Source: Legionellaceae bacterium (GTDB lineage Bacteria > Pseudomonadota > Gammaproteobacteria > Legionellales > Legionellaceae). From it: a DNA stretch of 55,394 nt. The stretch covers positions 1 through 55,394 of the forward strand of contig JAUYSP010000031.1 in assembly GCA_030696305.1 (NCBI GenBank), written 5' to 3'. Each line of letters begins with the position of its first letter. Position 1 is the first letter of the stretch. The translations under genes and the position numbers were made by a program. A model generated the notes under the pieces. The model made no database searches. It saw nothing but the letters and a program-made list of their open reading frames with translations, and was not told where the DNA came from. This document shows, one piece after another, positions 9,917-20,402 of this stretch.

Positions 9917-10795
9917 ATGTGGCAGCTTAAAATTGAACACTGCAATCAAGATGATGCTGAGCTAATTTCAGATTTTCTAGAAGAACTAGGAGCTGTATCG
10001 GTCACCATGACCGATCAGTTCGATGATCCGATTTTAGAACCAGAACCAGGCTCAGTACCATTATGGCCGCATGTTGTATTACATGCTCTTTATGAGCCAA
10101 GCTGTAATATGGACCTCATAACCCATGCTCTTTCCACTCAATATCCACAACTATCTTATTTCCTCGATACCGTCGTAGAACAAGACTGGGAGCGTACCTG
10201 TTTAGTTGATTTTAAACCGCAACGATTTGGTAAACGGCTATGGATTTGTCCCTCATGGCTCACGCCACCCGTACCAGATGCCATTAATCTGATTTTAGAC
10301 CCAGGCCTAGCGTTCGGTACCGGTTCTCACCCTACTACAGCGCTTTGTTTAAATTGGCTTGAAAGCATAGATTTAGAGCAAAAAACAGTAATAGATTATG
10401 GTTGTGGTTCTGGGATTTTAGGTATTGCAGCATTAAAATTGGGTGCCGCGCATGTTCATGCTGTTGATATTGATGAGCAGGCACTTATTGCTACAAAAAA
10501 TAATGCCATTACCAATCACCTAGACTTAAATACATTGACAACCAGCTACCCTGATATTTTACACACACCTGTTGATGTATTGATTGCCAACATTCTTTTA
10601 TTGCCACTATTAAAACTTAAAACGCGTTTTCGTGAGTTACTAAAAGATACAGGTTTTCTGGTCGTTTCAGGAATTTTAGCTAACCAAATGCAAGAACTAA
10701 TAGACACTTACCAACCTGACTTCACCTTGATTGCATCGAATCGTGAAGCAGATTGGGCCGTTTTAACATTTGAAATAACAAAAAGAACGAAATAA
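9917..10795 (+). CDS. prmA: Ribosomal protein L11 methyltransferase
   Basis: PrmA trimethylates ribosomal protein L11 using S-adenosylmethionine. The 292-residue protein has the substrate-recognition N-terminal domain (about 1-100) and a Rossmann methyltransferase with DPGLAFGTGSHPTTALCL and the SAM loop DYGCGSGILGIAALKLGA. DVLIANILLLPLL is the NxxL-type catalytic region. It is the last gene of the aroQ-acc operon and ends 5 bp before the tail of the convergent 188-residue gene. Confidence 0.96.
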   Translation: MWQLKIEHCNQDDAELISDFLEELGAVSVTMTDQFDDPILEPEPGSVPLWPHVVLHALYEPSCNMDLITHALSTQYPQLSYFLDTVVEQDWERTCLVDFKPQRFGKRLWICPSWLTPPVPDAINLILDPGLAFGTGSHPTTALCLNWLESIDLEQKTVIDYGCGSGILGIAALKLGAAHVHAVDIDEQALIATKNNAITNHLDLNTLTTSYPDILHTPVDVLIANILLLPLLKLKTRFRELLKDTGFLVVSGILANQMQELIDTYQPDFTLIASNREADWAVLTFEITKRTK

Positions 10796-10800
10796 ACTCA

Positions 10801-11367
10801 TCATGAGTATGAGGATGATCTAACACCACTTGATGGTGATAGTTTATAACCTCGATCTTCAAGATCTTTTTCATCAACTACACTCAATGATCTCGTCCGA
10901 TTCCCTTTAGGTTGCGCATCTTCTCCAAATATCATACGAGACGGCAAATATTTAAACTCTTCCGGCGATATTTCTTGTTGGCTATAGAATGATTGCGAGT
11001 TACCTGAAACATGTGCAAAGTGTTGCAAACAATGGTTTTTCAATTGAGTTACAGCCATACCCGAATTGCTTAAATTGATAAGCTCTTCATAAAGTTCTAT
11101 AGCAAATCGCTCCATCCCTTCTTTTGAAGTAATATTGTCAGATTCCCAACAATCATAAACAGTTAGATAAGCACCAATAAAACGTGTTTGTATGCTCCCA
11201 TGCTGCTGAATATCCAAAAAAGAAGTATTCGAGCGCGTCTTATTACTAGTCACAATATCAATTAAGGTTGTGACTAGTTGCTGGCGCTTATTTTCTTTAT
11301 CAATTGTAGCCTTTTTACACGCAGCGCGTTCTTGATCTCGTTTGATTTTTGAGCGGAAAAAATCCAT
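10801..11367 (-). CDS. Unrecognised soluble protein, possible effector
   Basis: This 188-residue protein is not similar to a family I recognise. It has a basic, helical N terminus (MDFFRSKIKRDQERAACKK), a mid region that looks alpha-helical (about 30-120), and a polar tail with an acidic patch (VDEKDLEDRGYK) followed by a Ser-rich end. There is no signal peptide or membrane segment. In a Dot/Icm-bearing organism a lone, lineage-specific gene with an acidic patch near a polar C terminus is a weak effector candidate. It stands alone between prmA and mdh, and the start ATG is clear. Confidence 0.6.
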   Translation of the reverse strand: MDFFRSKIKRDQERAACKKATIDKENKRQQLVTTLIDIVTSNKTRSNTSFLDIQQHGSIQTRFIGAYLTVYDCWESDNITSKEGMERFAIELYEELINLSNSGMAVTQLKNHCLQHFAHVSGNSQSFYSQQEISPEEFKYLPSRMIFGEDAQPKGNRTRSLSVVDEKDLEDRGYKLSPSSGVRSSSYS

Positions 11368-11532
11368 TTAAAGACTCCCTATCCATCATGAGGGTCAGTT
11401 GATATCAAACATCCGAGCCCCCCCGTTACTTGTTCACGGGATTCATTGTACACAAGCCTATTATATAGGGTCATACCTAAATGGATCGGCGAACAAAATC
11501 ACGGAAGGTCAGGATCTGAATATTAATAGGCC

Positions 11533-12519
11533 CTAATCTAACAACCCTAATTCTTTAACTGCATCACGCTCACTACGCAATTCGGCCAATGTTGCATCGA
11601 ATTTAGCTTGGCTGTACGAATTTAAAGGCACATTTTCAACAATATGAATTTTGCCATTTTCACGCCGTGTAGGGAAAGAAAACATCAAGTCTTTATCAAC
11701 ACCATACTCACCATTTGAACTATGCGCTACTGAAAACGACTCACCAGCACGCGTATCCGTCACAAGATGATGTACACCTTGAATGATTGCATTTGCAGCT
11801 GATGCCGCTGAGGAAGCACCACGTGCTTTGATAATTGCAGCGCCTCGTTGTTGAACTGTGGGCACAAATGTATCTTTTAGCCAAGTTTCATCACCAATCA
11901 CTTCAGCAGCCGATTTGCCATTAATTTTAGCATGATAAAAATCGGGATATTGCGTAGACGAATGATTACCCCAAATTGTCATTTCAGTTACGGCGGTAAT
12001 ATCTACTTTTGCTTTTTGTGCTAACTGAGTACGAGCACGGAGTTCATCCAGCATAGTCATTGCATAAAAACGATCATTAGGAATATCTTTTGCATGATGC
12101 TTAGCAATCAAACAGTTAGTATTGCATGGGTTACCGACTACAAAAACACGCACGTCGTCACTTGCACGGTTATTGATAGCCAAACCTTGCGTAGTGAAAA
12201 TACCACCATTAATCCGTAACAAGTCAGAACGTTCCATACCTTCTTTACGCGGTACTGAACCCACTAATAAAGCCCAATTCACACCATCCATTGCTTCATT
12301 CATATCGGATGTACATAGAATACGCTTTAATCTTGGAAATGCGCAATCATCTAGCTCCATTCCTACACCATGTAAAGCCGGCAACGCGTGTTCTAACTCT
12401 AATAAGTTCAATTCGACATCAACATCTTTACCAAACATTTGTCCGGAAGCAATACGAAATAATAATGCATAGCCAATTTGCCCTGCAGCACCAGTAACAA
12501 CAACTCTTACTTTACTCAT
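11533..12519 (-). CDS. mdh: Malate dehydrogenase
   Basis: A TCA-cycle enzyme interconverting malate and oxaloacetate with NAD. The 328 residues fit the roughly 325-330-residue dimeric MDH group. The NAD loop is [18 protein letters not shown]. Substrate arginines lie in [11 protein letters not shown] and LDELRAR, and the catalytic histidine in [13 protein letters not shown] choose ATG 12519, with AGGAA upstream; an in-frame ATG at 12552 would add eleven residues not typical of the family. It is divergent from hemW. Confidence 0.95.
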   Translation of the reverse strand: MSKVRVVVTGAAGQIGYALLFRIASGQMFGKDVDVELNLLELEHALPALHGVGMELDDCAFPRLKRILCTSDMNEAMDGVNWALLVGSVPRKEGMERSDLLRINGGIFTTQGLAINNRASDDVRVFVVGNPCNTNCLIAKHHAKDIPNDRFYAMTMLDELRARTQLAQKAKVDITAVTEMTIWGNHSSTQYPDFYHAKINGKSAAEVIGDETWLKDTFVPTVQQRGAAIIKARGASSAASAANAIIQGVHHLVTDTRAGESFSVAHSSNGEYGVDKDLMFSFPTRRENGKIHIVENVPLNSYSQAKFDATLAELRSERDAVKELGLLD

Positions 12520-12591
12520 TTGATTATTCCTATCCTTTATGCGATATAACATGATACTATCGCTTCCTCAAAGACGCTATACTTTTCCTAG

Positions 12592-13728
12592 ATGATTCCT
12601 GCCTCATTGTATATACATATTCCTTGGTGTATTCGTAAATGCCCTTATTGTGACTTTAACTCTCACAAGAGCCCGGACGTATTACCAGAAACGCAATATA
12701 TTCGTGCATTAGTTGCGGATTTAAAACAAGACGTTGCTCGTTTTGGGATCCGGCCGCTTCACTCTATATTCATCGGGGGTGGTACTCCCAGCTTATTATC
12801 CGCGGAAGCATATACCCTATTATTTGATGAAATTCGTCGCATCTTACCTTTTGCGCTAGATATCGAAATCACATTAGAAGCAAATCCAGGCACCGTCGAA
12901 CAGGGACGATTCAAAGACTATCGAGCCATTGGCATTAATCGTTTATCATTAGGTATTCAAAGCTTTAATCCCAAACATTTACAACGACTAGGTCGTATTC
13001 ATGATGAAAAACAAGCGCATCATGCCATTGATAATGCGAGACAGGCAGGTTTTGATAATATCAACATCGATATCATGCATGGTTTACCACAACAATCAAT
13101 TGCTGAATGTATAGCCGATTTACGCGAGGGCTTAGCTCATGAACCTGAACATTTATCTTGGTATCAATTAACCATTGAACCTAACACCGTATTTTATAAA
13201 ACCCAACCCAATTTACCAACAGAAGATGATGCTTATCTTATGGAAAAAGAAGGATTTTCCCTACTTCAAACAAATGATTATCATCGCTATGAGATTTCAG
13301 CCTTTTCGAAACAAAATAAACAATCTATGCATAATCTCAATTATTGGTTGTTTGGTGACTATTACGGTATTGGTGCCGGTGCGCATGGTAAATTAACGAC
13401 TCTTGATTGTAAAAAGATTTACCGTACACGCAAACATCGCCAACCAATCGATTATTTAGATTCAACTAAGCCGTTTTTAGCAGAAGTTAACAATATTAAT
13501 GAAAGAGAGTTGTTATTTGAATTTATGCTAAATACCACCCGACTTGAAGAACCGATTAAAAAATCATTATTTATTGAACGTACCGGGCTACCTGAGACAG
13601 AAATAACGGATTTGTTAAAAGTAGCTGAAGATCAAAAATTGATTCGGTGCACCGAAACAACATGGCAAATCACCGCTTTCGGTCGGCGGTTTACTAATGA
13701 TTTACAAGCTCTTTTCTTACCAAATTAA
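12592..13728 (+). CDS. hemW: Radical SAM heme chaperone HemW
   Basis: HemW binds heme and delivers it to target proteins; it was long misannotated as an oxygen-independent coproporphyrinogen oxidase. The 378 residues equal the E. coli length. The radical-SAM cluster motif is CIRKCPYC (CX3CX2C) in YIHIPWCIRKCPYCDF, followed by IFIGGGTPSLL and YGIGAGAHG, and a C-terminal HemN-type domain. The N-terminal extension of true HemN is absent, which favours HemW. Its last 35 bp overlap the convergent membrane-protein gene. Confidence 0.92.
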   Translation: MIPASLYIHIPWCIRKCPYCDFNSHKSPDVLPETQYIRALVADLKQDVARFGIRPLHSIFIGGGTPSLLSAEAYTLLFDEIRRILPFALDIEITLEANPGTVEQGRFKDYRAIGINRLSLGIQSFNPKHLQRLGRIHDEKQAHHAIDNARQAGFDNINIDIMHGLPQQSIAECIADLREGLAHEPEHLSWYQLTIEPNTVFYKTQPNLPTEDDAYLMEKEGFSLLQTNDYHRYEISAFSKQNKQSMHNLNYWLFGDYYGIGAGAHGKLTTLDCKKIYRTRKHRQPIDYLDSTKPFLAEVNNINERELLFEFMLNTTRLEEPIKKSLFIERTGLPETEITDLLKVAEDQKLIRCTETTWQITAFGRRFTNDLQALFLPN

Positions 13729-14734
13729 CCTGAGCATCCTCTGACGAGGGACCTACCAAGGTTAACGCTTTAAAAAACCGACTGTCACTAAATTCAGACT
13801 TAGCATATGTTTTAAATGCGGGATTTTTATTCATTTCAAACAGCAAAGAATCCACTGCATGAGCAAAATTTAATTGTAACAGGGATTCTATTTGGCTGAG
13901 ATTAATTCGATTTAGCTCTGCATAAAAAACGTATCGCGGATTTATTTGTACTTTTAAATAATAATGGCATTGATCGGATTGATCTTTATCAGAAACAATT
14001 GTCGTTTCGTAATGCTCAGTATCAACTACAGCAACCTGGGAACGAGCTTTATTCTGTATAAAAAAATTATTTAAATTAAAATCTGTGTCTGTAGCCATGA
14101 AGTTCTGGTGATTCGGAGAAAAAGCTTTTACCGCCGTCACTCCTCGCAATTCAAACGCCTCATTTTTAATATGCTTAGCATATAAGTGTATTAAATAACC
14201 AATAGGTAACGTGATTAACAAGCCAACAAAAAATACACCCAGCAACCCCATGCCAACTCGTGGCAGACAATGTAGAATTAAATGACAAAATAAAAATAAT
14301 GCAGCTAAAACTGGCTCTATAAGATAAATAAATAAACGAAACAACCGTTCAACGCGATAATTAATCCAAGCGTTCCAAGTGTTTTCTTTCGGTAAAGAGA
14401 GTGGTGTATCATGATGTTTCTGTTTTAACTGCCGCACTGTAAACAACAATCGACCAGACCAAACTGCCAACGTTAAAGGTATGCCCAACGTTATATAGTC
14501 AAATAATCCGACCGTAAATGATTCCAGATTTTTATCAATATGATCAATATCAAGTAATATGTGCTTAGTTTTATTTTTATAATCTGAGTGAATAGAAAAT
14601 TGTCCTAAAAAAATTAAGAAGGTATCGTTTAGCTTTTGTGCTATTGATGTTCGAAGTATTCTAGAATATGGGGCATAGGGTGTTTCGAATAAAAGATTGA
14701 ATGGATTATAACGCACTGAACAGCCCCCTATCAC
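13694..14734 (-). CDS. Unrecognised membrane protein with two or three TM segments
   Basis: This 346-residue protein has hydrophobic segments near residues 78-98, 135-155 and 160-185. A soluble C-terminal region (about 200-346) is rich in Asn and charged residues. The start is a GTG at 14734, since no ATG is close. It could start further inside. It overlaps hemW by 35 bp at the 3' end. I do not recognise a family. The topology suggests an inner-membrane protein with a large cytosolic C-terminal part; nothing in the neighbourhood assigns a task. Confidence 0.6.
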   Translation of the reverse strand: MIGGCSVRYNPFNLLFETPYAPYSRILRTSIAQKLNDTFLIFLGQFSIHSDYKNKTKHILLDIDHIDKNLESFTVGLFDYITLGIPLTLAVWSGRLLFTVRQLKQKHHDTPLSLPKENTWNAWINYRVERLFRLFIYLIEPVLAALFLFCHLILHCLPRVGMGLLGVFFVGLLITLPIGYLIHLYAKHIKNEAFELRGVTAVKAFSPNHQNFMATDTDFNLNNFFIQNKARSQVAVVDTEHYETTIVSDKDQSDQCHYYLKVQINPRYVFYAELNRINLSQIESLLQLNFAHAVDSLLFEMNKNPAFKTYAKSEFSDSRFFKALTLVGPSSEDAQVNLVRKELVNH

Positions 14735-14933
14735 ATAATGGAAATTATTATATCAATCAAGTCAAATAAAGTCCATTGTGGCATTAGGTTAAAAAGTTCA
14801 TTACACAAATTGGATATAAAGGTTTGAAATGCCAATTAGAAATATCGAACTCAAATTTACAACCTTTTTATGACATGCCATAATGTATTTTTGTTTACAA
14901 CCGACATGCGCATTACGCTTAGGAACAATAACC

Positions 14934-15530
14934 ATGCTAAATCTATTGTTTTTTCTGTTTGTTATCAGTTTAAGTTATTTAATCGGATCGATTTGCTCAG
15001 CAGTTATTGTGTGCAAGCTATGCAGTTTACCGGATCCTCGAACTGAAGGTTCTCAAAACCCCGGAGCTACGAATGTCCTACGTTTAGCAGGAAAAAAATA
15101 CGCTGTTATTGTATTGTTAGCAGATATGCTCAAAGGATTTCTACCACTCCTACTCGGAAAAATGTTTGGTGTGGGCCCCGCTGTCCTTGGTTTTATGTGC
15201 CTTGCTGCCGTACTGGGTCATATCTACCCTATCTTTTTTGAGTTTAAAGGAGGTAAAGGGGTTGCAACAGCATTGGGCTCGATTCTTGGTCTTAACTTTT
15301 TACTTGGATTTATTGCCTGTTTAATTTGGTTTTTGGTCGCTAAAATAAGCCGTTACTCCTCTTTGGCCTCCATTGTAGCCGTTTCAAGCACACCCATTTT
15401 AATTTTATTTTACCCCGGAGGTAGGGGGGCTTTTTTCCCCTTACTGCTTATGGCAGGCCTTATATTATATCAACATCGCGAGAATATCATTCGACTAAAA
15501 AATAAGACTGAATCTAAAATAACGCTATGA
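14934..15530 (+). CDS. plsY: Acyl-phosphate glycerol-3-phosphate acyltransferase PlsY
   Basis: PlsY makes lysophosphatidic acid from acyl-phosphate, the first acylation in phospholipid synthesis. The 198-residue polytopic protein carries the three family motifs: YLIGSICSAVIV...PDPRTEGSQNPGATNVLR (motif 1), GHIYPIFFEFKGGKGVATALG (motif 2), and a later Arg/His-containing loop (YQHREN). Start ATG 14934 is preceded by AGGAA; an earlier in-frame ATG at 14883 is less likely. It sits directly upstream of the rpsU operon promoter. Confidence 0.95.
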   Translation: MLNLLFFLFVISLSYLIGSICSAVIVCKLCSLPDPRTEGSQNPGATNVLRLAGKKYAVIVLLADMLKGFLPLLLGKMFGVGPAVLGFMCLAAVLGHIYPIFFEFKGGKGVATALGSILGLNFLLGFIACLIWFLVAKISRYSSLASIVAVSSTPILILFYPGGRGAFFPLLLMAGLILYQHRENIIRLKNKTESKITL

Positions 15531-15556
15531 AATTTGATAATAATTTGATTATACAC

Positions 15557-15585
15557 TTGACTGCTAGCATGAGTGGCACTAAAAT
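15557..15585 (+). promoter_or_regulatory. Sigma-70-type promoter of the rpsU operon
   Basis: TTGACT at 15557-15562 and TAAAAT at 15580-15585 are separated by an ideal 17 bp, 45 bp upstream of rpsU. GAGG near 15620 is the ribosome site. Confidence 0.75.
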
Positions 15586-15630
15586 TGCCAACCTAATATT
15601 TAAAGATCTACATTAATTGAGGACTATTGA

Positions 15631-15864
15631 ATGCCCACCGTTCGCGTAAAAGAAGGCGAAAATCCAGAATATGCATTACGTCGTTTTAAACGTTCTTGTG
15701 AAAAAGCAGGATTACTAACAGAGTTGCGTCGTCGTGAGTTTTATGAAAAACCAACTGCTGAGCGTAAACGTAAACAAGCTGCTGCTGTAAAACGCCACCT
15801 TAAAAAAACGTCACGTGATATTACTTCAGGTCGCGCTGACAGACGTAGACGCCGATCAGCATGA
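15631..15864 (+). CDS. rpsU: 30S ribosomal protein S21
   Basis: A small basic ribosomal protein that supports initiation on the 30S subunit. At 77 residues it is slightly longer than the usual 71. It begins [20 protein letters not shown], followed by the family [19 protein letters not shown] and a highly basic tail ending in RRRRRS. It overlaps yqeY by 4 bp and is the first gene of the rpsU-yqeY-dnaG-rpoD macromolecular synthesis operon. Confidence 0.97.
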   Translation: MPTVRVKEGENPEYALRRFKRSCEKAGLLTELRRREFYEKPTAERKRKQAAAVKRHLKKTSRDITSGRADRRRRRSA

Positions 15865-16304
15865 CAATCAAAAATCAAGTCAATGAAGATTTGAAAAATG
15901 CAATGCGCGCCCGCGAAAAAAATAAGCTGGACGCGCTGCGTTTGATTATGGCAGCTGTGAAACAAATAGAAGTAGATGAACGCATTGAAATAGACGATGC
16001 ACGAATGCTTGTTATTTTAGACAAACTTGCAAAACAACGGAATGAATCCATTAGCCAATTTAAAGCAGCTGAACGTCATGATCTTGTCGAACAAGAAGAA
16101 TATGAACTAGGCTTAATTAATCATTATTTACCCGAGCCGCTCACTGAAGCTGAGATTACAACATTAGTTGATGAGGCATTCGCTGCCGTGAACGCTCAAG
16201 TTATGAGCGACATGGGCAAGGTAATGGCTCATTTAAAGTCATCCATGCAAGGACGTGCTGACATGTCTAAAGTCAGTGCCATGATTAAAGCCAAATTAAG
16301 TTAA
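15861..16304 (+). CDS. yqeY: GatB/YqeY domain protein
   Basis: A 147-residue stand-alone YqeY protein, related to the tRNA-binding tail of the GatB amidotransferase subunit. It shows [26 protein letters not shown] near the start and [26 protein letters not shown] at the end, both typical. Its cellular task is not settled, though it may bind tRNA. It overlaps rpsU by 4 bp; the rpsU-yqeY-dnaG-rpoD order is conserved in many gammaproteobacteria. A 181-bp gap precedes dnaG. Confidence 0.93.
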   Translation: MTIKNQVNEDLKNAMRAREKNKLDALRLIMAAVKQIEVDERIEIDDARMLVILDKLAKQRNESISQFKAAERHDLVEQEEYELGLINHYLPEPLTEAEITTLVDEAFAAVNAQVMSDMGKVMAHLKSSMQGRADMSKVSAMIKAKLS

Positions 16305-16485
16305 GAAAACGTCGAACTCCTACGTAAAAAATGACATCTAGATCGTAGAAAAAACGTCATCCCAAACTAAGTTCGGGATATCCGTATGCTCAAAAATATT
16401 AACTTAATGGCAATGACTCTCCGCCTGGATATTACAGGAACTCCCAATCCAGCGATTATTCGCGATGTTATAGAGATCTTGACCT

Positions 16486-18213
16486 ATGCAAGGCTTAATA
16501 CCACGGTCGTTTATTGATGAACTCCTTAATCGCACCGATATTGTAGAATTCATAGATAGTTACGTACCCCTGAAAAAACGAGGAACAAGTCATCTTGCTT
16601 GCTGCCCATTTCATAATGAAAAAACCCCCTCGTTCAATGTAATACCCAAAAAACAGTTTTATCATTGCTTTGGCTGTGGCGCGAGCGGTAATGCGATTAG
16701 TTTTGCAATAAATTATTTACAACAACCATTTCCTGAGGCAATCGAAACATTAGCGGCCCGAGTTGGTATGAGCGTTCCACGGGAGCAAAACTCTAAACAC
16801 ACCACTCAGAGTGTATCCCTTTATCAATTATTACAACGAGTTGCTCAATACTATCAAAAGACCTTAAAATTATCCGGTCAAGAAGCGATAACTTATTTAA
16901 AACAACGGGGCGTCAGTGGTGAAATCGCTCGACAATACCAAATAGGCTATGCGCCCCCAGGATGGCATACCCTAGAATCTCAATTTAAACAAAACAAAGC
17001 GGAATTATTAACTACCGGTATGTTGATTCAAAAAGAAGATGGTAAGGTTTATGATCGATATCGTCATAGAATCATCTACCCTATTCATGATCGCCATGGA
17101 CGCATTATTGGTTTTGGTGGGCGAAGCTTAGATAATCAACAAAAACCCAAATATTTAAACTCACCAGAAACCGTGCTTTTTCAAAAAAATCGCGAGTTAT
17201 ATGGCTTACATCAAATTATTCAACAAAAAATCAATGCAAGCTCAATTTTGGTAGTTGAAGGATACATGGATGTTATTGCTCTAGCCCAACACGGCATTGG
17301 AAATGCCGTAGCAACACTAGGAACCGCCACTAGCACCTATCATATACAACTATTAAGCAAGCATACCAAACAACTTATGTTTTGCTTTGACGGTGATCCG
17401 GCCGGTCGACAAGCTGCTTGGCGTGCCTTAGAAAGCTCCCTGCCCCAACTAGATTCAGGCTTAAATGCACAATTTATTTTTTTACCTGAAAATCAGGATC
17501 CCGATAGCTTAGTACGCCAAGAAGGTAAATCTGCTTTCATGGAGCGTTTAGCCGCCGCCATACCACTACACCAATTTTTTTTCGACACACTAATGCAAGA
17601 CATTGACAGCTCTAATTTGACAGGAAAAAGTCAATTAATCACAGCAGCAAAACCATATTTAATTAAAATGCCTGATGGCCCATATAAACAGTTATTAATC
17701 AATGAATTAGCGCGTATAACCCGCATTGAAAACCATCGTATTATACAACTCATTACTGAAAAAATCACCAATCAACCACCCAACGAAGTAATAGAAAAAA
17801 AAGAAATTACACGCACTCCCATTCATATTGTCATCGCTTTATTATTACAACATCCAGAAATATACACTTCTGATCTAAATGCGTTGAATGGCGTCGTCGT
17901 TATCGATCCGAAGCAACGTATTTTACAAAAAATTATGCAACAACTTGATCAAAACCCATCTGTTAACACAGCGGCTTTAGTCGAGAGTTGGCGTGATACA
18001 TCCGCATTCGAAATGATTAATACACTGGCTGCGTGGAATCATCAAGTTCCTGAACATGCATTAGTTAACGAATGGAAAGAAATTATGTTATTTATTTTAA
18101 AACAGACTCAAGAAAATAAAATTCAAATATTAATTGAAAAATCAAGAAACATAGGCTTAACTGAGACAGAGCGTCTAGATTTACAAGCGCTACTTAAGGA
18201 ACGACATAAATAA
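16486..18213 (+). CDS. dnaG: DNA primase
   Basis: DnaG lays RNA primers for replication. The 575-residue protein has the N-terminal CHC2 zinc domain (CCPFHNEKTPSF...HCFGCGASGN, about residues 38-70), the RNA-polymerase core, and the TOPRIM domain with VVEGYMDVIAL and FCFDGDPAGRQAAWRAL. The C-terminal helicase-binding domain ends near LQALLKERHK. The 180 bp upstream contain a partial CGTCATCCC...GGGAT palindromic repeat. A terminator-like hairpin follows the stop, before rpoD. Confidence 0.97.
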   Translation: MQGLIPRSFIDELLNRTDIVEFIDSYVPLKKRGTSHLACCPFHNEKTPSFNVIPKKQFYHCFGCGASGNAISFAINYLQQPFPEAIETLAARVGMSVPREQNSKHTTQSVSLYQLLQRVAQYYQKTLKLSGQEAITYLKQRGVSGEIARQYQIGYAPPGWHTLESQFKQNKAELLTTGMLIQKEDGKVYDRYRHRIIYPIHDRHGRIIGFGGRSLDNQQKPKYLNSPETVLFQKNRELYGLHQIIQQKINASSILVVEGYMDVIALAQHGIGNAVATLGTATSTYHIQLLSKHTKQLMFCFDGDPAGRQAAWRALESSLPQLDSGLNAQFIFLPENQDPDSLVRQEGKSAFMERLAAAIPLHQFFFDTLMQDIDSSNLTGKSQLITAAKPYLIKMPDGPYKQLLINELARITRIENHRIIQLITEKITNQPPNEVIEKKEITRTPIHIVIALLLQHPEIYTSDLNALNGVVVIDPKQRILQKIMQQLDQNPSVNTAALVESWRDTSAFEMINTLAAWNHQVPEHALVNEWKEIMLFILKQTQENKIQILIEKSRNIGLTETERLDLQALLKERHK

Positions 18214-18235
18214 ATCTTATTATGTACTAGTATGT

Positions 18236-18270
18236 TGTGTGAACCCAGTTTATAATTCACACATTTTTTT
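18236..18270 (+). terminator. Intrinsic terminator between dnaG and rpoD
   Basis: TGTGTGAA pairs with TTCACACA across a 12-base loop and is followed by seven T. It would attenuate the operon before rpoD, consistent with the separate rpoD promoter just downstream. A second small hairpin (CTTCAAC/GTTGAAG, 18281-18300) follows. Confidence 0.7.
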
Positions 18271-18331
18271 ACCAATTACTCTTCAACTAATAGGTTGAAG
18301 ATGAATACTCGGACTTACATAATAAGCTATG

Positions 18332-18360
18332 TTGCAATGCTATGTAGCGATTTTTATAAG
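18332..18360 (+). promoter_or_regulatory. Sigma-70-type promoter of rpoD
   Basis: TTGCAA (18332-18337), a 17-bp spacer and TATAAG (18355-18360) lie 36 bp upstream of the rpoD ATG and downstream of a terminator, so rpoD can be transcribed on its own. Confidence 0.7.
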
Positions 18361-18396
18361 TTTTAATATTTAATTAGCGCAGGTATCCGTATCTTT

Positions 18397-20274
18397 ATGA
18401 GCACAAATGATCAAGATCAGCAACAATCGCAGATTACCAATGTCATACGATTAGGGAAAGATCAAAACTATCTGACTCATGCCCAGATTAATGACCTTTT
18501 ACCCAATTTGGTAGACACGGAAAATTTTGACGTTATCATCAATATCCTTGAAAATATGAACATCAAGGTATTTGAGCAACCGCCAGGGGATGATGAATTA
18601 GTTGCCCTATTGGGTAATACCGAAGAAGCTCCAGAAGATATTGATGAAGCAGCTACCGTGATTGCTTCCGTTGATAAAGAAACTGGACGAGTGACAGATC
18701 CTGTCCGCGCGTACATGCGAGAAATGGGGACAGTAGAATTATTAACTCGTGAAGGCGAAATTCGGATTGCTAAACGCATTGAAGAGGGTATTTATCAAGT
18801 ATTAAAATCACTGGCTCATTATCCTGAGACAGTCAAATTAGTATTAGACGATTATGAACTGGTCCTTGTAGAAGAAATGCGCCTAAATGAAATTATCAGC
18901 GGCTTTGCCGATGATGAGAGCGCTCCACCTTCTAGTATCGGCTCGATGCTAGATGAATCTCAACAAGAAACGCTTGTCGAGCCAACCGTTGATATTGATG
19001 AAGATGATACTGATGGTGAAGGCGATGGTGGCATAGTTGAAGTAGATGACGGCCCTAACCCAGAACAAGCCAAGATATATTTTGACGAATTACGTGATAA
19101 TTTTAATAACGCAATGACCTCCTTAGCCACACATGGGCGGACAGCAAAACAGACAAATGAATTGCTGGAAATAATGTCGGATTCATTTTTAAAATTAAAG
19201 TTAACGTCCCGACAAGTCGATCGATTAACACGTCATTTCCGCCAGCTACGTAATCATATTCGTGAATTTGAACGAAATATTATGAAAATCTGTATCGAAA
19301 AAGCCAAAATACCTCGAAAATTATTTATTGAGACATTTCCAGGAAAAGAAACTGATCTCGAATGGTTAGGTGCATTACTACAGCACAACAAAAAACTGGA
19401 TCAGGAACGCATTGGTGAATACGCTCAAGAAATCCGACAATTACAAACAAAGCTAGCTATTTTTGAGCAAGAATATGGTTTAAATATTAGCGAGATAAAA
19501 GACATCAATCGAGAAATGTCTATTGGTGAAGCAAAAGCTCGACGGGCTAAAAAAGAAATGGTAGAAGCCAACTTACGTTTAGTTATTTCTATCGCTAAAA
19601 AATACACCAATCGCGGCTTACAGTTCCTTGATTTAATCCAGGAAGGTAACATTGGGCTTATGAAAGCCGTGGATAAGTTTGAATATCGGCGTGGTTACAA
19701 ATTTTCAACCTATGCCACATGGTGGATCAGACAAGCAATCACTCGCTCTATCGCCGATCAGGCACGAACGATCCGCATACCAGTTCATATGATTGAAACC
19801 ATCAACAAATTAAACCGCATATCCAGACAAATTTTACAAGAAACTGGACATGAAGCAACACCAGAAGAATTAGCTGAAAAAATGGAACTGAGCGAAGATA
19901 AAATTCGCAAAGTTTTAAAAATAGCCAAAGAGCCTATATCCATGGATACACCAGTTGGTGATGACGATGAATCACGTTTAGGTGATTTTATTCAGGATGA
20001 TAATATCGAATCACCCATTGATTGTGCTACCGCGGAAGGTCTCAGAGAAGCAACCCTTGAAATTTTAGAAACGCTTACCCCGCGTGAAGCTAAAGTATTA
20101 CGCATGCGTTTCGGAATCGAAATGAACACCGACCATACATTAGAAGAGGTCGGAAAACAGTTTGACGTCACGCGCGAACGTATTCGTCAAATTGAAGCCA
20201 AAGCACTTCGTAAACTACGCCATCCATCACGTTCTGAAAAATTGCGTAGCTTTCTCGAAGGAGATGAAAAATAA
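18397..20274 (+). CDS. rpoD: RNA polymerase sigma-70 factor RpoD
   Basis: The primary sigma factor, which directs RNA polymerase to housekeeping promoters. The 625 residues include region 1.1 (about 1-80), region 1.2 ([21 protein letters not shown]), and an acidic non-conserved region rich in Asp/Glu (about 175-230). Region 2 contains [21 protein letters not shown] and region 4.2 contains [21 protein letters not shown]. Length and order match gammaproteobacterial RpoD. It is followed after 51 bp by a tRNA-Ile gene. Confidence 0.98.
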   Translation: MSTNDQDQQQSQITNVIRLGKDQNYLTHAQINDLLPNLVDTENFDVIINILENMNIKVFEQPPGDDELVALLGNTEEAPEDIDEAATVIASVDKETGRVTDPVRAYMREMGTVELLTREGEIRIAKRIEEGIYQVLKSLAHYPETVKLVLDDYELVLVEEMRLNEIISGFADDESAPPSSIGSMLDESQQETLVEPTVDIDEDDTDGEGDGGIVEVDDGPNPEQAKIYFDELRDNFNNAMTSLATHGRTAKQTNELLEIMSDSFLKLKLTSRQVDRLTRHFRQLRNHIREFERNIMKICIEKAKIPRKLFIETFPGKETDLEWLGALLQHNKKLDQERIGEYAQEIRQLQTKLAIFEQEYGLNISEIKDINREMSIGEAKARRAKKEMVEANLRLVISIAKKYTNRGLQFLDLIQEGNIGLMKAVDKFEYRRGYKFSTYATWWIRQAITRSIADQARTIRIPVHMIETINKLNRISRQILQETGHEATPEELAEKMELSEDKIRKVLKIAKEPISMDTPVGDDDESRLGDFIQDDNIESPIDCATAEGLREATLEILETLTPREAKVLRMRFGIEMNTDHTLEEVGKQFDVTRERIRQIEAKALRKLRHPSRSEKLRSFLEGDEK

Positions 20275-20325
20275 TGAAAAAATGTAGCAATTAGCGTCAT
20301 TAATCATTACAATCATCACCTGCGG

Positions 20326-20402
<77 letters not shown>

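Noticed and set aside
16386-16517. A 43-codon open frame overlapping the dnaG start
   Set aside because: It has ATG codons and natural-looking residues, but no family, no ribosome site, and it overlaps dnaG out of frame. Probably chance.
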